64,000 bases of DNA from Alkalihalobacillus pseudalcaliphilus (GCF_028610675.1 NZ_JAQQWS010000001.1:1-64000), one strand, 5' to 3'. Shown: positions 1-7,508, numbered from the stretch's first letter. Numbers and translations are program-made. Notes: a model not told the origin generated them from the letters alone.

Positions 1-77
1 AATGGAACCGCCGTATACGGAACCGTACGTACGGTGGTGTGGGGGGTGGAGGTTAGTCGCCTCCTTCTATCCCGATT
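1..77 (+). mobile_element. 3' end of a group II intron (domains V and VI), cut by the window edge
   Basis: The first 80 bases fold like the catalytic end of a bacterial group II intron. Domain V: 9-bp lower stem 7-15/30-38 (one G-U), two-base bulge CG at 28-29, 4-bp upper stem 16-19/24-27, and loop GAAC at 20-23. Domain VI: stem 48-52/60-64 with a 7-nt loop, and an unpaired A near 69 as candidate branch point. The exact 3' splice site is uncertain, around 75-80. The sequence strongly recalls class C introns of Bacillaceae. The body and any reverse transcriptase would lie upstream, outside the window. Confidence 0.68.
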
Positions 78-98
78 CAGAGAAAACGTCTAGCCGTC

Positions 99-250
99 AA
101 TGCGGAGCAAATTAAAATACACAGCAATGAGTGGTAAAACGGACCACCAATGCGAAGTAAATCAAAATACGTAGCAATGAAACTAAAAAAAGAAGGGCCG
201 ATGCGGAGTAAATGAAAATATGCAGCAATGAAACCGGAAAAATGAAAGTA
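99..250. repeat. Three tandem copies of a ~50-bp unit
   Basis: Copies start at about 99, 149 and 200, giving a period of 50-51 bp. The shared core is TGCGGAGYAAAT followed by RAAATAYRYAGCAATG. The remainder of each unit diverges. A related single copy lies at about 17751-17790. In both places the unit stands immediately upstream of a type II dispersed element, so it may belong to that family. No ORF with a ribosome site is present. Confidence 0.7.
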
Positions 251-430
251 GGGTTTAGCTTTTAACTGGTGAACTTTATTCAATTTGGTTTTGTTCTTTT
301 TCGTTTTAAAAGAAAGGTGTTAGATTGTTTTATTACTTGAAAATAGTACTAACCCAGCGGATCATGATTTTGGTAGCGGTGAGCAAAGCTCCGCATTTGA
401 GCATCAGTATCAACTTTCCTATAAAACCAC
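250..430 (+). repeat. Dispersed intergenic element, copy A (type II, short form)
   Basis: The left boundary is TTTAACTGGTG at 261-271 and the right boundary is AACTTTCCTATAAAACC at about 411-428. Between them is the conserved ACCCAGCGG block (352-360) and a GCGGA...GCTCCGC hairpin ending at 394. The same pieces recur at 8043-8208, 17961-18200 and 63700-63923. This is the short form, lacking the ~90-100 bp internal segment seen in the last two. It fills the gap before ylqD. Confidence 0.7.
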
Positions 431-504
431 CAAAGATAGAAGTTCGTGCATTTTTAAGGTAAACTATAAAAAAGATGGTCTTCTACAAGGTGGGGTGTTT
501 GGAT

Positions 505-915
505 ATGAAGATAATAAGAAAGGCAACCGTCAAGCATGTATTAACAGCGAGCAAAAAAGAAACGTTGTTAGCCAATATTCTAGAAGATGAACAAAGTTGT
601 AAAAGAGAGCTTGAACAGCTTGAATTTCAGTTACATAAAGCATTAAAGGATGTTAATCAAAAGCATGATCAAGCCGTAGTAAGGAAACGTTATAAGAAAG
701 AGCTTGATAAAAGGAAAGAACGTCTCCATGCTCTTCATTTTAAAAAGCAACAGCTCCAAAAATTAGAGATAGGTTCAGAAATTCGCTCAGGCAGCATTGA
801 CACACTTATCGAATTTGAAGTAGGAGATAGGTGGTTAGACGAAAATGAAGAGCTCGAGGTTATTATAAAAGATGGAATAATAGCTGAATTTAGAGAAAGT
901 AGGCAAGATATATGA
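505..915 (+). CDS. ylqD: YlqD family protein
   Basis: This 136-aa protein matches the conserved Bacillus YlqD family by position, directly before rimM, and by character. It has a charged, coiled-coil-like middle (roughly residues 25-90, rich in Lys, Glu and Gln) and an acidic C-terminal part. No biochemical function is established. An upstream in-frame ATG at 475 exists, but the ATG at 505 follows an AAGGTGGGG ribosome site and gives the usual N terminus (MKIIRKATVKHVLT). It overlaps rimM by 4 bases (ATGA), so the two are translationally coupled. In B. subtilis ylqC and rpsP precede it; here that side is occupied by repeats and an intron end. Confidence 0.8.
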   Translation: MKIIRKATVKHVLTASKKETLLANILEDEQSCKRELEQLEFQLHKALKDVNQKHDQAVVRKRYKKELDKRKERLHALHFKKQQLQKLEIGSEIRSGSIDTLIEFEVGDRWLDENEELEVIIKDGIIAEFRESRQDI

Positions 916-1439
916 GTGAATGGTTTAAAGTTGGTAAAATTGTCAATACCCATGGGGTCAAAGGAGAAGTACGAGTCATAGCCTCAACGGATTTTACAGA
1001 AGACCGCTTTGCTAGTGGACAAGAATTAATGGTTATTGACAAGGAAACAAAATCAGAAGTTAAAGTAAAGGTAACAGGTCATCGTAAGCATAAAAACTTT
1101 GATTTGCTCACATTTGATGGATATACTAATATCAATCATGTTGAACGCTTTAAAGGTGAATTTCTCTATGTTCATGAAGCATTTTTAGATGAACTTGATA
1201 AGTATGAGTATTATTATCATGAAATCATCGGTTGCCTTGTTAAGACCGAAGAGGGCCAAGAGCTTGGGAAAGTGCGGGAGATTTTAGAAACAGGAGCAAA
1301 TGATGTGTGGATTGTGCAACGAATCGGACAAGGGAAGGATATATTGATTCCGTACATTGAACAAGTGGTCAAACAAGTTGACGTGGAAGCGAAAGTTATT
1401 ACGATTCATGCGATGGAAGGTTTAATTGATGAAAATTGA
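912..1439 (+). CDS. rimM: Ribosome maturation factor RimM
   Basis: RimM binds the 30S head near ribosomal protein S19 and assists late 16S rRNA processing. The 175-aa product has the family's N-terminal beta-barrel signature (GKIVNTHGVKGEV, residues 8-20) and a C-terminal PRC-barrel (about 95-170) containing an ELGKVREILETGANDVW stretch. Length is normal. The start ATG overlaps the ylqD stop, and the 3' end overlaps trmD, as in the rimM-trmD-rplS operon of other Bacillaceae. Confidence 0.95.
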   Translation: MSEWFKVGKIVNTHGVKGEVRVIASTDFTEDRFASGQELMVIDKETKSEVKVKVTGHRKHKNFDLLTFDGYTNINHVERFKGEFLYVHEAFLDELDKYEYYYHEIIGCLVKTEEGQELGKVREILETGANDVWIVQRIGQGKDILIPYIEQVVKQVDVEAKVITIHAMEGLIDEN

Positions 1440-2175
1440 TATTTTAACTTTGTTTCCTGAAATGTTTCCTGGTGTATTTGGGTCCTCGATTTTAAAACAT
1501 GCTCAAGAGAAAGAGTTAGTTTCGATTAATGTGGTTGATTTTCGAACCTATGCCGACAACAAACACCATAAAGTCGATGATTATCCGTACGGCGGGGGAG
1601 CAGGTATGGTGTTACGACCACAACCAATTTTTGATGCGGTAGCTGATTTAGAACATAACTCATCTGAAAAGCCAAGGGTTGTTCTTTTATGTCCACAAGG
1701 TAAAACATTTACTCAGAAAAAAGCAGAGGAATTAGCTCAAGAGAAACATTTGGTGTTCTTATGTGGTCATTATGAGGGGTATGATGAACGTATCCGTGAG
1801 CATCTGGTCACAGATGAGGTTTCGATTGGTGATTATGTCTTGACCGGTGGCGAAGTTGGGGCGATGGTATTAACCGATAGCATTGTAAGGTTATTACCTG
1901 GTGTCTTAGGAAATGCTGAATCAGCCGTCACCGACTCCTTCTCAACGGGATTGTTGGAACATCCTCATTATACGAGGCCAGCTGACTTTCGAGGCTTACA
2001 AGTTCCTAAAGTACTTTTATCTGGCCACCACCTCCATATTGAAGAATGGCGGTCAAAGGAAGCATTAAGAAGAACGTGGCAACGAAGACCGGATTTATTA
2101 CAGAATCGCCCTTTAACAAAAGAAGAGCAATTATGGCTGAAGGAAATTGAGGAAGAAGCAAAGAAAGACTTGTGA
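1429..2175 (+). CDS. trmD: tRNA (guanine-N1)-methyltransferase TrmD
   Basis: TrmD methylates G37 of tRNAs reading CNN codons, using S-adenosylmethionine, and prevents +1 frameshifting. The 248-aa protein shows the SPOUT trefoil-knot motifs GHYEG (residues 113-117) and GDYVLTGGE (about 134-142), and the N terminus MKIDILTLFPEMF. An in-frame TTG lies one codon upstream; the ATG at 1429 gives the typical start. The start overlaps the last 11 bases of rimM. Confidence 0.96.
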   Translation: MKIDILTLFPEMFPGVFGSSILKHAQEKELVSINVVDFRTYADNKHHKVDDYPYGGGAGMVLRPQPIFDAVADLEHNSSEKPRVVLLCPQGKTFTQKKAEELAQEKHLVFLCGHYEGYDERIREHLVTDEVSIGDYVLTGGEVGAMVLTDSIVRLLPGVLGNAESAVTDSFSTGLLEHPHYTRPADFRGLQVPKVLLSGHHLHIEEWRSKEALRRTWQRRPDLLQNRPLTKEEQLWLKEIEEEAKKDL

Positions 2176-2288
2176 GGGCGGTCTATTTATGTTAATATAA
2201 TCTTTGTGGCATTTGCCCGGATTACGATGTTCCGCTGATTATGATTTGAGGATATTCAAGAGCATCTGTGTGGAAGGAGTGGAATTAC
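2176..2288 (+). promoter_or_regulatory. rplS leader, candidate ribosomal protein L19 leader RNA
   Basis: The 113 bases between trmD and rplS are longer than usual for this operon and hold a structured stretch. A GCATTTGCCCGGATTACG segment at about 2209-2226 is followed by TGTTCCGCTG and a GATTATGATTTGAGG segment. It resembles the L19 leader motif of Bacillaceae, recalled from the family and not checked with a covariance model. It ends at the rplS ribosome site GGAAGGAG (2272-2279). Confidence 0.5.
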
Positions 2289-2636
2289 ATGAACAACATC
2301 ATTCGTGAAATTACAAATGAACAACTACGTACTGATTTACCTGACTTCCGTCCTGGTGATACGTTAGTGATTCATGTTAAAGTTGTTGAGGGAACTCGTG
2401 AGCGTATTCAGTTATTTGAAGGCGTTGTAATCAAGCAACGTGGTACTGGTATCAGCGAAACTTTCACAGCTCGTAAAATTTCTTACGGTGTAGGCGTTGA
2501 ACGTACATTCCCATTACATTCACCGAAGATCGCTAAGATCGACGTGAAGCGTCGCGGTAAAGTACGTCGTGCGAAACTTTACTACCTACGTGAATTACGC
2601 GGTAAAAAAGCGCGTATTAAAGAAATTCGTAGATAA
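2289..2636 (+). CDS. rplS: 50S ribosomal protein L19
   Basis: L19 lies at the 30S-50S interface. The 115-aa product has the full family sequence: a start like NNIIREITNEQLRTD, the RPGDTLVIHVKVVEG strand, the RGTGISETFTARKISYGVGVE segment and a basic C terminus (KVRRAKLYYLREL). A GTG in frame at 2268 precedes it, but the ATG at 2289 lies 9 bases after GGAAGGAG and gives the normal N terminus. It is the last gene of the ylqD-rimM-trmD-rplS run and is followed by a terminator. Confidence 0.97.
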   Translation: MNNIIREITNEQLRTDLPDFRPGDTLVIHVKVVEGTRERIQLFEGVVIKQRGTGISETFTARKISYGVGVERTFPLHSPKIAKIDVKRRGKVRRAKLYYLRELRGKKARIKEIRR

Positions 2637-2667
2637 TAGCGGCAGAAATTTTGTATCTTTAACGATT

Positions 2668-2704
2668 AAAAGGACAGTGACCCATCTGGGAAACTGTCCT
2701 TTTT
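2668..2704 (+). terminator. Rho-independent terminator after rplS
   Basis: An 11-bp stem, AAAAGGACAGT paired with ACTGTCCTTTT, encloses a loop that itself contains CCCATCTGGG, and runs into a T tract. It closes the ylqD-rplS operon. Confidence 0.85.
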
Positions 2705-2821
2705 CAATAGGAATAAGAAACCTAAAAACAAATGAAAGACCGACTAATCACATTAGTCATCTACTACTAAATTGTGCTAAAATAAAGTAGGGTGGATATT
2801 CGTCAATTTGGAGGCTAAAAA

Positions 2822-3376
2822 ATGGAGAAAGAGAATACAAGCAGTTCATGGGAATGGATAAAAGCAATTGTTATTGCATTAGCGTTAGCATTTTTAATTC
2901 GTTACTTTTTATTTGCCCCCATTGTTGTGGACGGAGAATCGATGTCACCGACTTTACATAACGGTGATCGAATGATCGTAAATAAAATTAGCTACACTCT
3001 TTTTGAGCCAGAGCGATTTGATATTGTTGTTTTCCATGCTCCTGGTGGGAAGGATTATATAAAAAGAGTGATTGGTCTTCCTGGAGATGAAATAGAATAT
3101 CGTTCGGACACATTATATGTGAATGGTGAGCCGGTAGAAGAGAGATTTTTAGATGAATTAAAGGAAAACTATCAAGGTGAGACATTAACCAATAACTTTG
3201 AACTAGTTGATGTTACCAATGAATTTGTCGTACCAGAGGATCATCTATTCGTATTAGGTGATAACCGTAGACATAGTAAAGACAGTCGAGATATTGGCAC
3301 GGTACCAACGGATAAAGTTATTGGAAAAGCTAGTGTGATATTTTGGCCAATAACAGAAGTAAGGGTAGCGAAATAG
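2822..3376 (+). CDS. lepB: Type I signal peptidase (SipS/SipT-like)
   Basis: This membrane enzyme removes signal peptides from exported preproteins at the outer face of the membrane. The 184-aa protein has one N-terminal membrane segment (about residues 12-33) and the catalytic serine S40 in GESMSPT. The catalytic lysine is K81 in DYIKRVIG. The later boxes GDNR and SKDSRDIG are present. The single membrane span and length are those of the Bacillus Sip proteins. The ATG follows a strong TTGGAGG site. A weak -10 (TAAAAT, 2778-2783) lies upstream. In B. subtilis rplS is followed directly by ylqF; here a signal peptidase gene lies between. Confidence 0.94.
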   Translation: MEKENTSSSWEWIKAIVIALALAFLIRYFLFAPIVVDGESMSPTLHNGDRMIVNKISYTLFEPERFDIVVFHAPGGKDYIKRVIGLPGDEIEYRSDTLYVNGEPVEERFLDELKENYQGETLTNNFELVDVTNEFVVPEDHLFVLGDNRRHSKDSRDIGTVPTDKVIGKASVIFWPITEVRVAK

Positions 3377-3386
3377 GAGCGAAGTT

Positions 3387-4250
3387 ATGACAATACAATG
3401 GTTTCCTGGTCATATGGCCAAAGCAAGAAGAGAAGTAACGGAACAATTAAAAATGATCGACGTTGTGATTGAATTAGTAGATGCAAGAATTCCATTGTCA
3501 TCAAGGAATCCGATGATCGATAAAATTGTGGAACATAAACCGCGATTAGTTTTATTAAACAAAGCAGATTTAGCCGATGAAGGACTAACGATGAAATGGA
3601 AGAGCTATTTCGAGGCGTTAGGTTATTCGGTTCTTATTATTAATTCTCAAAATGGTAAAGGGACAGAAAAGATTAGTGCTGCTTGTCAAAAGCTTGCCAC
3701 ACCGATGCTAGATAAAATGAAAGCAAAAGGGATGAAACCAAGAGCGATTCGAGCTATGATTTTGGGAATTCCTAATGTAGGGAAGTCAACGTTAATTAAC
3801 CGACTTGCTTCAAAAAGAACGGCACAGGTTGGTGATCGTCCTGGAGTAACGAAAAGACAGCAATGGATAAAAGTAGGCAAGCAATTAGAATTATTGGATA
3901 CACCAGGGATTTTATGGCCGAAATTTGAGGACCAAGATACTGGTTTTCGCCTAGCAGTAACAGGGGCGATAAAGGACGAGATATTGGATTTTCAGGATAT
4001 TGCCTTGTTTGCGATTAAGTATTTAAAAGTCCACTACCCAGAGCGTTTACAGGAACGATATAAGTTAGAGGAGCTTTCTGAAGACAATGTCGAGATTTTT
4101 GATCAGATTGGACATAAAAGAGGCTTTAAGATGAGCGGTGGTTATATCGATTATGATAAAGTGGCAGAAACTCTTTTAAGAGAATTAAGAAGTGGGTTAT
4201 TAGGTCGCTTAAGCTTTGAAAGGCCAGTTGGAGAGATTGAAACCGTTTAA
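3387..4250 (+). CDS. rbgA: Ribosome biogenesis GTPase RbgA (YlqF)
   Basis: RbgA is the circularly permuted GTPase needed for late 50S assembly. The GTPase motifs come in permuted order: G4 NKAD (58-61), G1 GIPNVGKST (127-135) and G3 DTPG (171-174). A helical C-terminal RNA-binding domain follows. Its 287 aa match the family. It starts 10 bases after the signal peptidase stop and has a moderate ribosome site (GGAGCG). Its stop codon lies inside the downstream terminator stem. Confidence 0.95.
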   Translation: MTIQWFPGHMAKARREVTEQLKMIDVVIELVDARIPLSSRNPMIDKIVEHKPRLVLLNKADLADEGLTMKWKSYFEALGYSVLIINSQNGKGTEKISAACQKLATPMLDKMKAKGMKPRAIRAMILGIPNVGKSTLINRLASKRTAQVGDRPGVTKRQQWIKVGKQLELLDTPGILWPKFEDQDTGFRLAVTGAIKDEILDFQDIALFAIKYLKVHYPERLQERYKLEELSEDNVEIFDQIGHKRGFKMSGGYIDYDKVAETLLRELRSGLLGRLSFERPVGEIETV

Positions 4251-4277
4251 AGGAATATTTCTTTAGACGGTTTTCTT
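4241..4277 (+). terminator. Terminator overlapping the rbgA stop codon
   Basis: AACCGTTTAAAG (4241-4252) pairs with CTTTAGACGGTT (4261-4272) across an 8-nt loop, followed by TTCTTTT. The rbgA TAA is within the left arm. Confidence 0.75.
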
Positions 4278-4328
4278 TTGTTAATTAAAGCTTATAAAGG
4301 AAATGACGATATGAAAGGAAAGTGAAAA

Positions 4329-5135
4329 ATGTCTGGGACCAAACGAACAATGAAAGAAATAGAAGAGCTATTATTCGAAAATGATAAACCGACAAATGAG
4401 TTACTGACGGAGCTTGCTTTGGATGAGCGTAAAGGCGTTCAAACGATGCTGAAACGTTACAAGAAACAGCTTGAAAAAGAGCAAGAGCTTTTACATATGC
4501 ATAGCGAAATGACTCAATTTGAGCAGGCATTATATAAACAAAATCACCAATGGATTGCTGGTGTTGATGAAGTTGGAAGAGGTCCACTTGCAGGGCCGGT
4601 TGTCGCAGCCGCTGTTATATTACCTCAAGATTTTCAATTATTAGGTTTAACGGATTCAAAAAAACTTACAAAAGCAAAACGTGAAGAATTTGACGTTATT
4701 ATCAAAAGAGAAGCCATTGCGTATAGTATTACCATGATTGACGCAACTGAAATTGATCAAATTAATATTTATGAGGCAACTAAAAAGGCGATGCTAGAAT
4801 CGATCCTCAGTTTAACAACGAAACCTACGTATCTATTATTAGATGCAATGAAATTAGAGATTGACATCGAGCAGCAATCTTTGGTTAAAGGGGATTCTCG
4901 TAGTCTCTCTATCGCAGCTAGCTCCGTTATTGCAAAAGTTGCTCGAGATCATTATATGACAAAGCTTCATCAAGAATATCCCACATACCACTTTAATAAT
5001 AATATGGGATACGGTACAGCAGGGCACCTCGAAGCAATAAAGGAACATGGAATTATTCATGAGCATCGCAAAAGTTTTAAACCTGTAATAGAATTAGCGG
5101 GGAAAGACAGGTCGAGTCAGACAACGCTATCTTAA
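4329..5135 (+). CDS. rnhB: Ribonuclease HII
   Basis: RNase HII cleaves RNA in RNA-DNA hybrids and removes single misincorporated ribonucleotides. The 268-aa protein has an N-terminal extension of about 70 residues typical of Bacillus RnhB, then GVDEVGRGPLAGPV with catalytic D80 and E81. LTDSKKL follows at about 107-113, then LLLDAM (acidic residue D172) and SSVIAKVARD. Start ATG is preceded by AAAGGAAAG. It stands alone between the rbgA terminator and ylqG. Confidence 0.95.
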   Translation: MSGTKRTMKEIEELLFENDKPTNELLTELALDERKGVQTMLKRYKKQLEKEQELLHMHSEMTQFEQALYKQNHQWIAGVDEVGRGPLAGPVVAAAVILPQDFQLLGLTDSKKLTKAKREEFDVIIKREAIAYSITMIDATEIDQINIYEATKKAMLESILSLTTKPTYLLLDAMKLEIDIEQQSLVKGDSRSLSIAASSVIAKVARDHYMTKLHQEYPTYHFNNNMGYGTAGHLEAIKEHGIIHEHRKSFKPVIELAGKDRSSQTTLS

Positions 5136-5180
5136 CTTCAATAACACGATATATTAAGAGGGTAAAGGGGGAAGTCAACG

Positions 5181-6845
5181 ATGATATCTAAGCTATTTTC
5201 TGAACAGCATACGTTACGGTCCTCATCGCAAACGCAAGATTCTATGAATTTCAGGGAAGGTCACATGTTAAGAGGTCAAGTTCAGAAGTTATTCCCCCAG
5301 AATACTGCGTTACTATCCATGAACGGAAAAATGCTCACAGCAAAGTTAGAGCTTGGATTAGTTGTCGGACAGACCTACTGGTTTGAAGTAATAAGAAGTA
5401 AAGGCTTACCACGACTTAGACCGTTAACAGCTTCAAAGCAGGGGCAGGAGGGCAGTCCCGAAACATTAAGTAAATTAGGGTTACCAACTGACCAAAAAGG
5501 ATTACAGCTCTTGCATGCGTTACAGGTGAAATCGATCCCTTTTACAAGGCAAAGCTTCATAGATGCACTCACACTCTTCCAAAGAAGTGAGTTGGGTAGC
5601 TCCTCATTAAATCAACTGGTACAAATGATGCAGCTAGGCTGGCCGTTATCAAAAGAAGGCTATCTAGCTTATCAGGAAAGACAAAACCCTCAGCAACTAA
5701 TGACAATCATTGTTGAACTTTTAAGTCAATTAAAATCAGAAGGAACCGTCCATGCTCAAAGGTTAGAAACAGAACTTTTAAAATGGCTTTCAAATTTTCA
5801 ACGTCATGAAAGTAAGTCGCCACTTGTTACTTTTATTCAGAGGATGTCCGAGGCTCGGACCGATGGTGACAGGCAAGTGCTCCAAAATGTGATGCAAAGG
5901 CTCTTGCCAAAGGGAGTTCATGTGGATGAAGTGATGCGTTTTCTAACAGCACGCTTAAGTGAAGACCATTTAGTACCGCTACCAAGTAAGCAAAGTGGAC
6001 TTCGGAGTGTTGCTACCTTCTTTCAACAGCACCATTGGTCAGAACAGCAAAAAAATGATTGGGTTCAACATCAAATTTCGAAATTAATTTCGAAAGAGCT
6101 ACCGATACATACGGTCATGCATACGGCCCTCTCAGCGGCTGAGAATAAAGTAGTGAAGCAAGTGATTACAGAAAGTTGGTCAAGTCTTTTGAAAAGGACG
6201 ACTCAACAGCCAGCCCTTGCAACGCATTTACAAAGTGTGCTCCAACGAATAGGTTTGCAGCATGAAAATGGGCTAATTCATATGGATAGAATGGTACAAG
6301 TGGAGCAAAGCTCGTCATTAAAATCGATATTACTTCAAGCGCAACTAGAACCCGTTAATCGCCAAATTCAAGGAATGCTTTCAACGCTTCTTTCACATAT
6401 TACTGGGACACAGATCCTAGCTTCACTTGAACAGCAAGAAGGTTTTTTTCAGCAATTACTCGTTCATTATCCACTAGTTATCGGTGGACAGACATTTTAT
6501 GCCGATATTCAATGGCAAGGGAAAACAGACGTGAATGGGAATATTGATCCAAATCATTGTCGGATTTTATTTTATCTGAATCTTAAAGGGCTTGCAGAGA
6601 CCATTGTTGATGTAAAAATACAGAAGAAAAAATTGGGTATGACTCTATACAATGAACAGCCTAAACCATCCGTTTTATTGGAAATGTTTATGCCGGTTTT
6701 AAAGGAACGGTTAATAGAGTTAGGTTATGAGTTAATCTCGTTACAATGGAAACAAGAGGCAAAAGCGGAACAAAAGCTAATTACCTCTAGCCGTCAAGTG
6801 TATCAAGGCTATTCACATTACCAAGGAGTCGATATTCGCATATGA
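5181..6845 (+). CDS. ylqG: YlqG-like protein with a FliK-type C-terminal domain
   Basis: By position (after rnhB, before ylqH) this is the counterpart of B. subtilis YlqG. The 554-aa product is Gln/Leu/Ser-rich for about 430 residues with no signal peptide or membrane segment. Its last ~120 residues look like the FliK hook-length-control C-terminal domain: a GQTFYADIQWQGK strand, ILFYLNLKGLAETIVDVKI, LGMTLYNEQ and a final LIELGYELISLQWK. Function is unknown. Pairing with an FlhB-like gene suggests a role related to type III secretion switching (inference). The start follows AAAGGGGGAAG. Confidence 0.75.
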   Translation: MISKLFSEQHTLRSSSQTQDSMNFREGHMLRGQVQKLFPQNTALLSMNGKMLTAKLELGLVVGQTYWFEVIRSKGLPRLRPLTASKQGQEGSPETLSKLGLPTDQKGLQLLHALQVKSIPFTRQSFIDALTLFQRSELGSSSLNQLVQMMQLGWPLSKEGYLAYQERQNPQQLMTIIVELLSQLKSEGTVHAQRLETELLKWLSNFQRHESKSPLVTFIQRMSEARTDGDRQVLQNVMQRLLPKGVHVDEVMRFLTARLSEDHLVPLPSKQSGLRSVATFFQQHHWSEQQKNDWVQHQISKLISKELPIHTVMHTALSAAENKVVKQVITESWSSLLKRTTQQPALATHLQSVLQRIGLQHENGLIHMDRMVQVEQSSSLKSILLQAQLEPVNRQIQGMLSTLLSHITGTQILASLEQQEGFFQQLLVHYPLVIGGQTFYADIQWQGKTDVNGNIDPNHCRILFYLNLKGLAETIVDVKIQKKKLGMTLYNEQPKPSVLLEMFMPVLKERLIELGYELISLQWKQEAKAEQKLITSSRQVYQGYSHYQGVDIRI

Positions 6846-7129
6846 AGACCAATGAATCTTTTAAAAAAGCGGTGGCACTTAAATATCTCCAGGGGAAAGA
6901 GCAAGTGCCACGTGTAAGTGCAAAAGGGCGTGGTTTCGTTGCAGAAGAAATTGTGAAGAGAGCAGAAGAACACCAAATCCCTATTCAAGAAGATCCGAGC
7001 TTAGTGCAATTACTGGCAGAACTTGAGCTTAATCAAACGATCCCCGAAGAACTATATCAAGTTGTCGCCGAAGTATTTGCCTTTATTTACTTAGTGGATA
7101 AAAGTTATCAAGAAATATCTAAAAGTTAG
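6842..7129 (+). CDS. ylqH: YlqH, FlhB cytoplasmic-domain-like protein
   Basis: The 95-aa protein resembles only the C-terminal cytoplasmic part of FlhB. Its core (AKGRGFVAEEIVKRAEEHQIPIQEDPSL, continuing to VAEVFAFIYLVDKSY) parallels the end of the true FlhB encoded at 43636-44730, which has AKGVDFVAQKI... and IAEVLAYVYRLKNK. It lacks the membrane part and the self-cleaving NPTH motif. Its ATG overlaps the ylqG stop (ATGA), so the two are coupled. Expected to be soluble. Function not established. Confidence 0.85.
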   Translation: MKTNESFKKAVALKYLQGKEQVPRVSAKGRGFVAEEIVKRAEEHQIPIQEDPSLVQLLAELELNQTIPEELYQVVAEVFAFIYLVDKSYQEISKS

Positions 7130-7136
7130 ATGTGGT

Positions 7137-7500
7137 TGGTATGGTTTTATATGAAAGTTAGTGCTTATGCTCATGTATGTTGACCTTTCGGTCTTTGTTT
7201 TTGGACCGTTAGCCAAGCGAGCTTGGCTAACGGACCAAAAACACTTGGAAATTGATATTAGAAGCTATCCTGATGGGTTACTCTCTCTTTTTTGTTGGTT
7301 GTGGCTGTTTGTGCGGTGCGCTGAATCTTTTTGGAAAGCTCGTGCGTAGCTATCTTTCAAAAAGTGGTTGGGCTACGGCCAAAAATGAGCATCCTCAAAA
7401 CCAAATTGAATGAAGTTCCACCAGTTAAAGAGCCAAATACTACTTTCATGTTTGTTGGTGGCGGAGCTGGTTTTGGCTCCGCCATGGGCATTTTGTAAGA
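7137..7500 (-). repeat. Dispersed intergenic element, copy B (type I body, minus orientation)
   Basis: Read on the minus strand, the left boundary CTTTAACTGGTGG is at 7430-7418. It is followed by TTCAATTTGGTTTTGAGGA, the GATGCTCA and GCCGTAGCC blocks, a hairpin region, and GATTCAGCGCACCGCACAAA (about 7326-7307). The right boundary AACTTTCATATAAAACC ends near 7141. Outside the left boundary is CCACCAACAAACATGAAAGTA and a GGCGGAGC/GCTCCGCC hairpin (7460-7467/7476-7483). This fills most of the ylqH-MBL gap; no gene is supported here. Confidence 0.75.
7198..7241. repeat. 44-bp near-perfect palindrome within copy B
   Basis: Left arm 7198-7217 and right arm 7222-7241 pair over 20 positions with one A-A mismatch (TTTTTGGACC... 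with ...GGACCAAAAA). Inner CAAGCGAGCTTG can extend the pairing. No proper T tract follows, so it is not a simple terminator. A different sequence at 63590-63625 forms the analogous hairpin in copy E. Confidence 0.85.
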
Positions 7501-7508
7501 AAGTGTTT

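Noticed and set aside
99..250. Possible short CRISPR array
   Set aside because: Only three units, with imperfect repeats and inter-unit sequence that is itself partly similar; no cas genes. It fits a simple tandem repeat.
77..283. Minus-strand ORF of 68 aa
   Set aside because: It is the reverse reading of the tandem repeat; the protein is a triplicated repeat with no ribosome site.
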